Shown: positions 1 through 7,586 of the stretch, piece after piece
Position numbering within the stretch: position 1 is the first letter of the stretch
How the letters are laid out: each line of letters starts with the position of its first letter
Program-made: the position numbers and the translations under genes
Source of the DNA: JAOPZW01 sp963835295
Lineage (GTDB): Bacteria; Actinomycetota; Thermoleophilia; Solirubrobacterales; Solirubrobacteraceae
DNA length: 64,000 bases
Assembly (NCBI GenBank): GCA_963835295.1
Contig: CAWIEX010000014.1
Span: 682,001-746,000 of the forward strand
Direction: 5' to 3'
The notes under the pieces: generated by a model
Told to the model about the DNA's origin: nothing
Database searches by the model: none
The model's input: the letters and a program-made list of their open reading frames with translations, nothing else

Positions 1-527
1 TCGACGCCGAGGTCGCGATAGCGCTCGGCGCCGACGAAGGGGTCGAAGGCGATGACGCGCATCCCGAAGCCCTGGGCGCGATGGGCCACGAGCTGGCCGA
101 TGCGCCCGAAGCCGAGGATCCCGAGCGTCTTGTCGAGCAGCTCGACGCCGGAGAACTGCGAGCGCTCCCATCGGCCGGCGATGAGGCTCGCGTGCGCCTG
201 GGGCACGTTGCGGGCCAGCGCCAGCAGCAGCGCCATCGTGTGCTCGGCGGCGGTGACGACGTTGGACTGCGGCGCGTTGGCGACGACGATGCCGCGCTTG
301 GTCGCGGCGGGGACGTCGACGTTGTCGACGCCCACCCCGGCGCGGCCGATGGCCTTCAGCCGCGTCGCACGGTCGATGACGTCGGCCGTGACCTTCGTCG
401 CCGAGCGGATGAGGATCCCGTCGTACTCCTCGATGCGGTCGAGGTGGTCGCCCTCGTCGACGTCGAAGTGCTCGCGCAGCAGCGCCACGCCGGAGGCGCC
501 GATCTTCTCGGCGACGAGGACGCGCAT
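1..527 (-). CDS. serA: D-3-phosphoglycerate dehydrogenase, partial (N-terminal 175 residues)
   Basis: Oxidises 3-phosphoglycerate to 3-phosphohydroxypyruvate, the first step of serine synthesis, in the cytoplasm. The visible part starts MRVLVAEKIGASGVALL. It has the substrate-domain stretch GRAGVGVDNVDVPAA near residues 61-75 and the dinucleotide-binding loop GILGFGRIG at 136-144. The gene runs off the left edge, so the C-terminal regulatory domains are not seen. Its ATG shares one base with the serC stop (TGATG), so the two are translationally coupled in a serC-serA operon. The family assignment is firm; allosteric control by serine cannot be judged. Confidence 0.93.
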   Translation of the reverse strand, partial: MRVLVAEKIGASGVALLREHFDVDEGDHLDRIEEYDGILIRSATKVTADVIDRATRLKAIGRAGVGVDNVDVPAATKRGIVVANAPQSNVVTAAEHTMALLLALARNVPQAHASLIAGRWERSQFSGVELLDKTLGILGFGRIGQLVAHRAQGFGMRVIAFDPFVGAERYRDLGV

Positions 528-1654
528 CAGTCCCCCAGCCGGTCGACGACCCAGTCGATGCAGGTCGTGAGCGCCTGCACGTCGGCCAGGTCGATCGCCG
601 GGAAGAGCCCGATGCGCAGCTGGTTGCGCCCCAGCTTGCGGTAGGGCTCGGTGTCGACGATCCCGTTGGCGCGCAGGATGGCGGCCACCGCGGCGGCGTC
701 GACCTCGTCGGCGAAGTCGATCGTGCCCACCACCAGCGAGCGCTTGGCCGGGTCGCTGACGAACGGCGTGGCGAACTCGCTGTCCTGCGCCCAGCCGTAG
801 AGGTGGCCCGAGTTCGCGCGCGTGCGCTCCACGCAGCCGTCGAGCCCGCCGAGCCCGAGCATCCAGGTGAGCTGGTCGGCCAGCAGGAAGAGCGTCGCCA
901 CCGCGGGCGTGTTGTAGGTCTGGTCCTTGCGCGAGTTGTCCAGGGCGGTGGCCAGCGAGAGCGACTCGGGGATCCAGCGATCGGTCGCCGCCAGCTCGCC
1001 GATGCGCTCGAGGGCCGCGGGGCTGAGCAGGGCCAGCCACAGCCCGCCGTCCGACGCGAACGACTTCTGGGGCGCGAAGTAGTAGGCGTCCGCCTGCGCG
1101 ACGTCGACCGGCAGGCCGCCGGCGCCGGAGGTCGCGTCGATGAGGACGAGGGCGTCGCCCCCCGGCCGGCGCACGGGGACCATGGCGCCCGTCGAGGTCT
1201 CGTTGTGCGCCCAGGCGACGGCGTCGGCGCTTGGGTCGCTGGTCGGCTCGGGCGCGTCGCCGGGCTCGGCGCCGACGACGATCGGGTCCGCCAGGAAGGG
1301 CGCGCCCTTCGTGACCGACGCGAACTTCTGCGAGAACTCGCCGAAGGTCAGGTGCAGGGCGCGCTCGCGGACGAGCCCGGCGGCGGCGGCGTCCCAGAAG
1401 GCGGTCGTGCCGCCGTTGCCGAGGACGACCTCGTAGCCGTCGGGCAGCGCGAAGAGCTCGGCCAGGCCGGCGCGCACGCGGCCCACGAGCTGCTTGACCG
1501 GCGCCTGGCGATGCGAGGTGCCCATCAGGGCCGAGCCCGCGCCCGCGAGGTGGGCGAGCTGCTCGGGGCGGACCTTCGACGGCCCGCAGCCGAAGCGCCC
1601 GTCGGCGGGCTTGATGGCAGCGGGAATCTGGAGAGCGGTGGTGGTGGCGTTCAC
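527..1654 (-). CDS. serC: Phosphoserine aminotransferase
   Basis: PLP enzyme that converts 3-phosphohydroxypyruvate and glutamate to phosphoserine, the second step of serine synthesis. At 375 residues it resembles the actinobacterial (mycobacterial-type) branch. Visible are the early FGCGPSKVRPEQL motif, GNGGTTAFWD near residue 80, NETSTG at 151-156, and the expected PLP-binding lysine K197 in YYFAPQKSFASDGG. It lies directly upstream of serA with a one-base overlap, so substrate passes to and from adjacent gene products. About 45 bp separate its start from the membrane-protein gene upstream on the same strand. No phosphoserine phosphatase gene is in the window. Confidence 0.94.
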   Translation of the reverse strand: MNATTTALQIPAAIKPADGRFGCGPSKVRPEQLAHLAGAGSALMGTSHRQAPVKQLVGRVRAGLAELFALPDGYEVVLGNGGTTAFWDAAAAGLVRERALHLTFGEFSQKFASVTKGAPFLADPIVVGAEPGDAPEPTSDPSADAVAWAHNETSTGAMVPVRRPGGDALVLIDATSGAGGLPVDVAQADAYYFAPQKSFASDGGLWLALLSPAALERIGELAATDRWIPESLSLATALDNSRKDQTYNTPAVATLFLLADQLTWMLGLGGLDGCVERTRANSGHLYGWAQDSEFATPFVSDPAKRSLVVGTIDFADEVDAAAVAAILRANGIVDTEPYRKLGRNQLRIGLFPAIDLADVQALTTCIDWVVDRLGD

Positions 1655-1700
1655 GGGCGATGCACCGTAGCGAACGCGCCGGGCCTCGCCCCGGGCGAGG

Positions 1701-2159
1701 CTAGGAGCCCGCCAGGACCAGGCGGATGACGTCGAAGTGCACCCCGCCGTCGGTGCGGTGCTCGACCTTGGTGGTGGTCGAGTACTCGCCCGTGGCGAAG
1801 AGGGCGATCCAGATCCCGGCGGCGATCACGCTGAGGATCAGGCCGACGATGGCGATGATGACCGCGACGTTGGCCTGGTCGCGGCCGTTCGACGCCCGCT
1901 TGGCCCGGCTGCCCAGGACCCAGCCGACGATCGAGGCCGGAAGGGTCAGGAAGAAGAGCAGCCCCGCGCTGAAGACGAGCAGGCCGAGGCCGCCCGAGCC
2001 GAAGATCAGCGCCCAGACGGCCTTGTTGTTCTGGGGCTGCGCGGTGGCTGCGCCGGCCGCGTCGGGCGGGAGGAAGACGGGGCGCGAGGCGGGCTGCGCC
2101 GCCGGCGGCGCCTCGGCATGGGGATCGGGTGGCAGGAACTCGGACGGCACGGCGGGCAT
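1701..2159 (-). CDS. DUF4190-like small membrane protein
   Basis: A 152-residue protein with a Pro/Ala-rich cytoplasmic N-terminus (about residues 1-50), then two hydrophobic segments: one around GLLVFSAGLLFFLTLPASIVG and one around VAVIIAIVGLILSVIAAGIW, joined by a basic loop GSRAKRASNG. This is the usual arrangement of DUF4190 proteins, whose function is unknown. The ATG at 2159 was chosen because GGAGAGG lies about 11 bases upstream; longer forms run into the divergent sigma-factor gene. It may be co-transcribed with serC-serA, but nothing links it to serine synthesis. Confidence 0.72.
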   Translation of the reverse strand: MPAVPSEFLPPDPHAEAPPAAQPASRPVFLPPDAAGAATAQPQNNKAVWALIFGSGGLGLLVFSAGLLFFLTLPASIVGWVLGSRAKRASNGRDQANVAVIIAIVGLILSVIAAGIWIALFATGEYSTTTKVEHRTDGGVHFDVIRLVLAGS

Positions 2160-2190
2160 GATCGCAGGGACCTCTCCGCGCGCCGCCCTC

Positions 2191-2215
2191 GTAACAGGGC
2201 TGTGGTGCGTGCGAC
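2191..2215 (+). promoter_or_regulatory. Candidate ECF-type promoter of the sigma-factor gene
   Basis: GTAAC at 2191-2195 and CGAC at 2212-2215 are separated by 16 bases, like the GGAAC/CGTC pattern of ECF sigma-factor promoters. The pair lies 11 bases before the proposed GTG start. This would be autoregulation. The match is short and imperfect, so it is only a candidate. Confidence 0.28.
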
Positions 2216-2225
2216 GATCGCGGGC

Positions 2226-2792
2226 GTGTCGACGGTCGCCCTGCAGACGCTGCGGACCGGCGCCCCGCCCCAGGGGTGGTCGCGCGCGTCCGAGGCGTCG
2301 CTCGTCCGCGCCGCGCAGCGCGGGTCGAGCGAGGCCTTCGCCGAGCTCTTCCGCCGCCACTGGCCGCGGGCCCACCGGGCGGCATGGCTCGTGGTCCACG
2401 ATGCCACCGCGGCCGAGGACGTCGCCCAGGAGGCCTTCCTGGCCGCCGTCCGCGCGCTGGACCGCTTCGACCGCCGCCGGCCCTTCGGGCCGTGGCTTCA
2501 TCGCATCGTCGTCAATCGCGCCATCGACTACGCCCGCGCGCGCGAGCTGCGCCGCGAGGTGGCCGACGCGGGCGTCGAGCCGGCGGCGCTCGATCGCGCC
2601 GATGGGCCCGGCGACGACGTCGTCGCGGCGCTGTCCGCGCTCCCGCCTGACCAGCGCGCGGTCATCGTCATGCGCCACCTGCTCGGCTTCACGCCGGGCG
2701 AGATCGCCTCCGCGCTCGGGCTGCCGCGCGGGACGGTCAACTCGCGGCTGCGGCGCGGGCTGGATGAGCTGCAGGAGGTCGTGGAGCGGTGA
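2226..2792 (+). CDS. RNA polymerase sigma factor, ECF (sigma-70) family
   Basis: A 188-residue ECF sigma factor with only regions 2 and 4. Region 2 includes FAELFRRHWPRAHRAAWLVV and the -10 recognition stretch DATAAEDVAQEAFLAAVRAL, near residues 40-75. Region 4 includes LPPDQRAVIVMRHLLG, then the helix-turn-helix TPGEIASALGLPRGTVNSRL near residues 153-175. The GTG at 2226 keeps the expected N-terminal length; upstream in-frame codons have no better ribosome site. The stop overlaps the next gene by 4 bp, so the two are coupled. Its target genes cannot be read from the window. Confidence 0.9.
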   Translation: MSTVALQTLRTGAPPQGWSRASEASLVRAAQRGSSEAFAELFRRHWPRAHRAAWLVVHDATAAEDVAQEAFLAAVRALDRFDRRRPFGPWLHRIVVNRAIDYARARELRREVADAGVEPAALDRADGPGDDVVAALSALPPDQRAVIVMRHLLGFTPGEIASALGLPRGTVNSRLRRGLDELQEVVER

Positions 2793-3934
2793 GCTCGCTG
2801 GGCGACCGCCTCGATTCGGCTCCGCTGCCCGACCCGTCCGGCGCCGAGGCGCGCGCGTGGGCGATGGTCGCTGACGCCCATCGCTCGCGCCCCCGCGCGG
2901 CGCGGGTTGGGCGGCGAGGGAGGGTGGTGGCGCTGGCGCTCGCTGCTGTGCTCGTCGCCGCGGCGGTCGCGGTGGCCGCAGAACCCCCGCGGTGGGTGCG
3001 CCATGCCCTCGGTGATCCCGTGCCGAGCACTCCGCGCGCGGGGTCGTCGCTCGGCGGGCTGCCTCCCGGGCGCCTGCTCGTGTCGTCGGCGCGCGGGACG
3101 TGGATCGTGCGCGGCGACGGGACGCGGCTGCGGCTCGGGCCGTGGACCGCGGCGACGTGGTCGCCGCGGGGGCTGTACGTGGCCGCGTGGCGCGGGCGGG
3201 AGCTCAGCGCGGTGGCGCCGACCGGGCGGGTGGCGTGGACGATCGCCGCGCGCGGGACGGTGCGCGACGCGACCTGGTCGCCCGACGGCTACCGGATCGC
3301 GTATCGCCGCGACGACGTGCTCGCGGTCGTGGCCGGCGACGGGACGGGCGCGCGGATCCTCGCCCAGCCCGTGCGGGCGGCGGCGCCGGCCTGGCGCCCC
3401 GGCGCGCCGCACACGCTGGCGTGGGTCGGCGCCGGCGGGCGCATCGAGGTCCGCGACGTCGACACCGGCGCGCTCGTCTGGCGCTCGAGCGTGAGCGTCG
3501 GCGGGGCGGCCGCGCTGGCGTGGTCGGCCGACGGCCATCGCCTCCTGGCGCGCGGAGCCCGGCGGGTCGTCGTCTTCGACGTGACGGGCAAGCGCTCATG
3601 GCGCGTGCGCCTGCCGCACGGCACGCGGGTCGGCGCCGCGGCGTGGGCGCCGCGCGGCGCCCGGATCGCGCTGGCCGTGCGCGATGTCACGGCGACGAGC
3701 GTCTACGTCACCCCCGCGCCGCTCGTGCCCCGCCGGCCCCTGTTCACCACCACCGGCACGCTGCGCTCGCTGGCCTGGTCGCCCGACGGCCGGCGCCTGC
3801 TCGTCCGCTGGGCCGACGGCGACCAGTGGCTGCTGCTCTCCCCCAACGCCGCGAACGCCCCCATCACCGCCATCGGCTCGATCTCCCGCCGCTTCGGAGC
3901 CCCACCCATCGTGCAGGGCTGGTGCTGCGGTTGA
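2789..3934 (+). CDS. Membrane-anchored WD40/TolB-like beta-propeller protein, probable anti-sigma partner
   Basis: A 381-residue protein with about 45 cytoplasmic residues, one transmembrane helix (VVALALAAVLVAAAVAVAA near 46-64), then a propeller-like outer region. That region repeats AATWSPRG, DATWSPDGYRIAYRR, ALAWSADGHRLLAR, AAAWAPRGARIAL and SLAWSPDGRRLLVRW. The GTG start overlaps the sigma-factor stop, the usual place of an anti-sigma gene. The short cytoplasmic part lacks the HxxxCxxC zinc anti-sigma motif, so an anti-sigma role rests on position and topology only. The C-terminus ends in GWCCG. Confidence 0.72.
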   Translation: MSSLGDRLDSAPLPDPSGAEARAWAMVADAHRSRPRAARVGRRGRVVALALAAVLVAAAVAVAAEPPRWVRHALGDPVPSTPRAGSSLGGLPPGRLLVSSARGTWIVRGDGTRLRLGPWTAATWSPRGLYVAAWRGRELSAVAPTGRVAWTIAARGTVRDATWSPDGYRIAYRRDDVLAVVAGDGTGARILAQPVRAAAPAWRPGAPHTLAWVGAGGRIEVRDVDTGALVWRSSVSVGGAAALAWSADGHRLLARGARRVVVFDVTGKRSWRVRLPHGTRVGAAAWAPRGARIALAVRDVTATSVYVTPAPLVPRRPLFTTTGTLRSLAWSPDGRRLLVRWADGDQWLLLSPNAANAPITAIGSISRRFGAPPIVQGWCCG

Positions 3935-3942
3935 GCTGAGTT

Positions 3943-3980
3943 GGCACGAACAGCGCGCCACGCGTGCGTTCGTCCGTGCC
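3943..3980. terminator. Inverted repeat after the propeller gene
   Basis: GGCACGAAC at 3943-3951 can pair with GTTCGTCCGTGCC at 3968-3980 if two bases bulge. It lies between the propeller stop and the next gene start. No run of T follows, so it could be a weak terminator or chance. Confidence 0.25.
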
Positions 3981-3991
3981 AGCCTGGGTGC

Positions 3992-4906
3992 ATGGCAGGC
4001 GAACGACGATTTTCTCCCACCACGTGGGACAAAGTCGTCGCTCGGTTGGCTGAGCGGCAGCACGGCGTGGTCGCCGCCCGGCAGCTCGCGTCGATCGGGC
4101 TCTCGCGCAACGCGGTGTCGGCGCGCGCGCAGGCGGGACGCCTGCATCGCGTGCACCAGGGTGTGTACGCCGTCGGGCACCCCGTGCTCACGGTCGACGG
4201 GCGCCGCATGGCCGCGGTGCTCGCCGCCGGGCCGGGCGCGGTGCTGAGCCACGCGTCGGCCGCGGCCCTGTGGGAGATCCGCCCCACCAGCGCCACACGG
4301 ATCGAGGTCACCGTCCGCAGCGCCGGCGGCCGCACCAAGCGTCCCGGGCTCAGGATCCATCGAGCGCCGACGCTGCGGGCCGACGAGATCACCGAGCACC
4401 ACGGCATCCGGGTCACGACGCCCGCCCGCACCCTCCTCGACATCGCGGCCACCCTCCCCCACCGCGCCCTCGAACGAGCGCTCGACGAGGCGGAGATCAA
4501 CCAGCTCTACGACCTCACCTCCCTCGATGCCATGATCAGAGACCACGCCGGCGCACGCGGAGCGGCGGCGCTGGGCCGAGCGCTGGGCCACGACGCCGGG
4601 ACGACGGCGACCAAGAGCGAGCTCGAGGAGCTGTTCCTGGCGATCTGCGATCGCCACGGGATCGAACGGCCGGCGGTCAACGGCGAGGTCGCGGGCCTCG
4701 AGGTCGACTTCGTCTTCGCCGACCGGATGCTCGCGGTGGAGACGGACAGCTGGACCTTCCACCGCACCCGCCGCGCCTTCGAGCGCGACCGCGAGCGCGA
4801 CGCCATCCTCGCCCGGGCGGGCTATCGCACGCTGCGCTTCACCCATCGCCAGCTCACGCGCGAGCCCGCGATGGTGGCCGAGACCATCGTCAGAAGCTCG
4901 GCTTGA
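3992..4906 (+). CDS. AbiEi-type winged-helix protein fused to a DUF559 (Vsr-like) nuclease fold
   Basis: A 304-residue protein. The first 90 residues (VVARLAERQHGVVAARQLASIGLS, then GRLHRVHQGVYAVG) match the winged-helix N-terminus of AbiEi-like antitoxins. The C-terminal 80 residues resemble DUF559, a PD-(D/E)XK fold related to very-short-patch endonucleases: LEVDFVF and LAVETDSWTFH carry the acidic positions, followed by RTLRFTHRQL. These proteins are common as orphans in actinobacteria and their role is unproven. No AbiEii toxin gene lies next to it. The ATG at 3992 was chosen because the helix-turn-helix starts soon after. It overlaps the end of ilvC by 17 bp, convergently. Confidence 0.8.
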   Translation: MAGERRFSPTTWDKVVARLAERQHGVVAARQLASIGLSRNAVSARAQAGRLHRVHQGVYAVGHPVLTVDGRRMAAVLAAGPGAVLSHASAAALWEIRPTSATRIEVTVRSAGGRTKRPGLRIHRAPTLRADEITEHHGIRVTTPARTLLDIAATLPHRALERALDEAEINQLYDLTSLDAMIRDHAGARGAAALGRALGHDAGTTATKSELEELFLAICDRHGIERPAVNGEVAGLEVDFVFADRMLAVETDSWTFHRTRRAFERDRERDAILARAGYRTLRFTHRQLTREPAMVAETIVRSSA

Positions 4907-5879
4907 TCCAGTCCATGTGCGAGCGCAGCTCCTCGCCCACGGACTCGACCTGGGTGCCCGCCTGCTCGGCGCGCATGCGCTTGAAGTTCTCCTGGCCCGC
5001 GCGGTTCTCGGCGATCCACTCGCGGGCGAAGTCGCCGGACTGGATCTCGGCGAGGATCTCGCGCATCTTCGCGCGCGTCTCGTCGGTGATGACGCGCTTG
5101 CCACGCGTGTAGTCGCCGTACTCGGCCGTGTTGGAGATCGAGTAGCGCATCCCCTGAAGGCCCTTCTCGTACATCAGGTCGACGATGAGCTTGAGCTCGT
5201 GCAGGCACTCGAAGTACGCCATCTGCGGGTCGTAGCCCGCCTCCACCAGGGTCTCGAAGCCGGCCTGGACCAGCTCCGACGCGCCGCCGCACAGGACCGC
5301 CTGCTCGCCGAAGAGGTCGGTCTCCGTCTCGTCCTTGAACGTCGTCTCGATGACACCGCCCCGCGTCCCGCCGATCGCCTTGGCGTAGGCCAGGGTGAGC
5401 GCCAGCGCGCTGTCGCTGGCGTCCTGCGCCACCGCGACCAGGCACGGCACGCCGCTGCCCTCGAGGTACTGGCGGCGGACGAGGTGCCCCGGGCCCTTGG
5501 GCGCCACGAGCCCCACGTCGACCCCGGGCGGCGGCTCGACCTCGCCGTAGTGGATCGAGAAGCCGTGCCCGAAGAGCAGGGTGTTGCCGTCCGCGATCCC
5601 GTCCTTGATCTCGTTCTCGTAGACGTCGTGGTGCAGCTCGTCGGGCACGAGGACCATGACGATGTCCCCGCGCGAGGCTGCGTCGGCCACGGGCACCACC
5701 TCGAGGCCGCCCTCGCGCGCCTGGTCGGCGCTGGAGGAGCCTTCGCGGAGGCCGACGACCACGTCGACGCCCGAGTCCTTGAGGTTCAGGGCGTGGGCGT
5801 GACCCTGGGACCCGAAGCCGATGATGGCAACGGTCTTGCCGTCGAGGAGGGTGAGGTCTGCGTCGTCGTCGTAGTACAT
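4890..5879 (-). CDS. ilvC: Ketol-acid reductoisomerase
   Basis: Converts acetolactate or acetohydroxybutyrate to dihydroxy acids using NADPH and magnesium, in valine and isoleucine synthesis. The 329-residue length fits the short class I enzyme. The N-terminal MYYDDDADLTLLDGKTVAII leads into the Rossmann loop GFGSQGHAHALNL. Later come GPGHLVRRQY and the metal-binding helices around DLFGEQAVLCGG and SNTAEYGDYTRG. It is separated from ilvBN, which lies 15 kb away. The upstream YihY gene runs 94 bp into its 5' end, which is odd (see findings). Confidence 0.96.
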   Translation of the reverse strand: MYYDDDADLTLLDGKTVAIIGFGSQGHAHALNLKDSGVDVVVGLREGSSSADQAREGGLEVVPVADAASRGDIVMVLVPDELHHDVYENEIKDGIADGNTLLFGHGFSIHYGEVEPPPGVDVGLVAPKGPGHLVRRQYLEGSGVPCLVAVAQDASDSALALTLAYAKAIGGTRGGVIETTFKDETETDLFGEQAVLCGGASELVQAGFETLVEAGYDPQMAYFECLHELKLIVDLMYEKGLQGMRYSISNTAEYGDYTRGKRVITDETRAKMREILAEIQSGDFAREWIAENRAGQENFKRMRAEQAGTQVESVGEELRSHMDWIKPSF

Positions 5880-6679
5880 GGGCGGCGGATCCTATCCCGG
5901 CGGCGCAGCTCGTACTTGACGACGATGCCCGCTCCCACCAGCGCGACGAGGGCGATGATGTAGAGCCCGGCGATGATCACGGCCAGCAGCAGGAACAGCC
6001 GCACGGCGGCGAAGCCGGCGCCGGCACCGAAGTAGATGCCGACGATCGAGGGCACGGCCTGGATGGCGATCCCGGCCGGCACGGCCCCCAGCAGGCACGC
6101 GCGCCAGTTGGGCCGCGCGCGGGGCGCCCAGTGGTAGAGCAGCGCGAAGACGATGATCGAGCCGATGGTGTTGACCACGACGAGCAGCGTCCCCGGCAGC
6201 GTGCGGCGGATGCCGAGCGCGTCGGCGGCATCGCCGATGACCGGCGCCCCCGCGCTCGCCGCGAGGATCATGATCGCGACGCCCGCGCCGAGCGCCATGT
6301 TGCGCAGGCGCCCGGTGACGATGTGGTGGCGCTCGCATTCGAGGATGCGCGACTCGCAGCGCTCGATGACGCCGATGGCGCCCGACGTCGTCCACAGCAT
6401 CGTCGCCAGGGCGATGGCCAGCAGGACCGGCGAGTTGTCGCGCGTGCCGAGCACGAGGTGGCGGATGTCCGCGTGCGCCGCATCGGGCAGGAAGCGGTTG
6501 AGGCCGTCGGCGACGTTGATCGCGGCCTGCGTGTTGGACAGCAGCAGCGCCTCGAGCGCGGCGAGGCCCAGCGCCACGGGCGCAAGCGAGAGCACCAGGT
6601 AGTACGTCAGCGCCGGGACGTCGTCGGCGATCCCGGTGCCCCAGTAGAAGTCGAACGCCCTGCGGGCGACTGTGCGCAC
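5786..6679 (-). CDS. YihY/BrkB-family inner-membrane protein, possibly frameshifted at the 3' end
   Basis: A 297-residue polytopic protein starting MRTVARRAFDFYWGTGIADDV. It has about six hydrophobic segments, including TYYLVLSLAPVALGLAALEA, MALGAGVAIMILAASAGAPV, GTLLVVVNTIGSIIVFALLY and LFLLLAVIIAGLYIIALVALV. The YihY (old name BrkB, ribonuclease BN-like) family is membrane-bound with unknown function. After KYELRRRDRIRR the tail is low-complexity (CTTTTTQTSPSS) and lies inside ilvC. A single lost base near 5898 would explain this, because the other frame stops at 5892-5894, 12 bp before the ilvC start. The GTG start is 12 bp from the methyltransferase stop. Confidence 0.82.
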   Translation of the reverse strand: MRTVARRAFDFYWGTGIADDVPALTYYLVLSLAPVALGLAALEALLLSNTQAAINVADGLNRFLPDAAHADIRHLVLGTRDNSPVLLAIALATMLWTTSGAIGVIERCESRILECERHHIVTGRLRNMALGAGVAIMILAASAGAPVIGDAADALGIRRTLPGTLLVVVNTIGSIIVFALLYHWAPRARPNWRACLLGAVPAGIAIQAVPSIVGIYFGAGAGFAAVRLFLLLAVIIAGLYIIALVALVGAGIVVKYELRRRDRIRRPCTTTTTQTSPSSTARPLPSSASGPRVTPTP

Positions 6680-6691
6680 GGGCAGGCCTCT

Positions 6692-7531
6692 CTACGCGGC
6701 TGCCGCCGCCACCAGCGCCCGTGCGGGCGCCTCGAGCCTTCCGTCGTCGCGCACGTAAGGGGAGTACCCCGCATCGACGAGATCACGCAGTTGGTAGTGC
6801 TCCGCCGGCGCCAGGCCGCGGACGAGCTCGGACGTGGTGATCGACGTCTGCATGACCTGATCCCACCAGGCATCGAGGCTCGCGGCGCGCATGACGAGGT
6901 CGATGGGCGACACCTCGACGTCCTCGAAGCCCGCCGTCGCCAGCAGCTCGGCGACCGCCTCCTCGGAGGCCAGCGAGAACGGCCCCGGCCCGTCGGGCAC
7001 CGCGGCGGGCGCGAGACCCCGCGCCACGAGCGCCCCGCGCAGGACATTCATCCACGGGTTGCGCTCGAGGTCGTCCCACACGGCCAACGCCACGCGCCCG
7101 CCCGGCTTGAGCACCCGCCGCGTCTCGCGCAGGGCCGCCTCGGGGTCGAGCAGCAGCATGTAGCCCAAGCGGCAGATGACGCCGTCGACGGACGCCGTGG
7201 GGAGATCGATCCACTCGGCCTGCATGCTCCGTAGTTCGACGTTCGTCGCCCCGACCTCCTCGGCGTGCTCGCGCGCGGCCGCGACCATGTTGTCCGACCC
7301 GTCGGTGATGAGCACCTTCCCGCCGGGCGCGACGAGCTGCGAGGCCAGCAGCCCGGTGTCGCCGAGCCCCGCCGCCAGCTCGAGCACGCTGTGCCCCGGC
7401 TGCGGGTGGATCGCCTCGACCAGCCACTGCGAGACCGGCTCCATCGAGGCCTGGAAGTCGGCCCGCGTGGCCTTCCAGCCGGCGGCCATGCCGTCCCACC
7501 GGGCGATCAGCTCGTCGCGCTCGTCGCTCAT
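6692..7531 (-). CDS. Class I SAM-dependent methyltransferase
   Basis: A 279-residue protein with the SAM-binding motif SVLELAAGLGDTGLLASQL near residues 50-68. It then has VLITDGSDNMV (motif II), DLPTASVDGVICRLGYMLL (post-II) and ETRRVLKPGGRVALAVWD (motif III). The start MSDERDELIARWD was taken because the conserved fold begins soon after. It follows menE on the same strand after about 55 bp. No UbiE/MenG-like gene is otherwise seen in this menaquinone locus, so a role as demethylmenaquinone methyltransferase is possible, but the motifs do not prove it. Confidence 0.85.
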   Translation of the reverse strand: MSDERDELIARWDGMAAGWKATRADFQASMEPVSQWLVEAIHPQPGHSVLELAAGLGDTGLLASQLVAPGGKVLITDGSDNMVAAAREHAEEVGATNVELRSMQAEWIDLPTASVDGVICRLGYMLLLDPEAALRETRRVLKPGGRVALAVWDDLERNPWMNVLRGALVARGLAPAAVPDGPGPFSLASEEAVAELLATAGFEDVEVSPIDLVMRAASLDAWWDQVMQTSITTSELVRGLAPAEHYQLRDLVDAGYSPYVRDDGRLEAPARALVAAAAA

Positions 7532-7586
7532 CGAGAGGACCTGCCTACCGGGTCGATGCTTGCCATGGTCGAGCAATGACGCGCTG

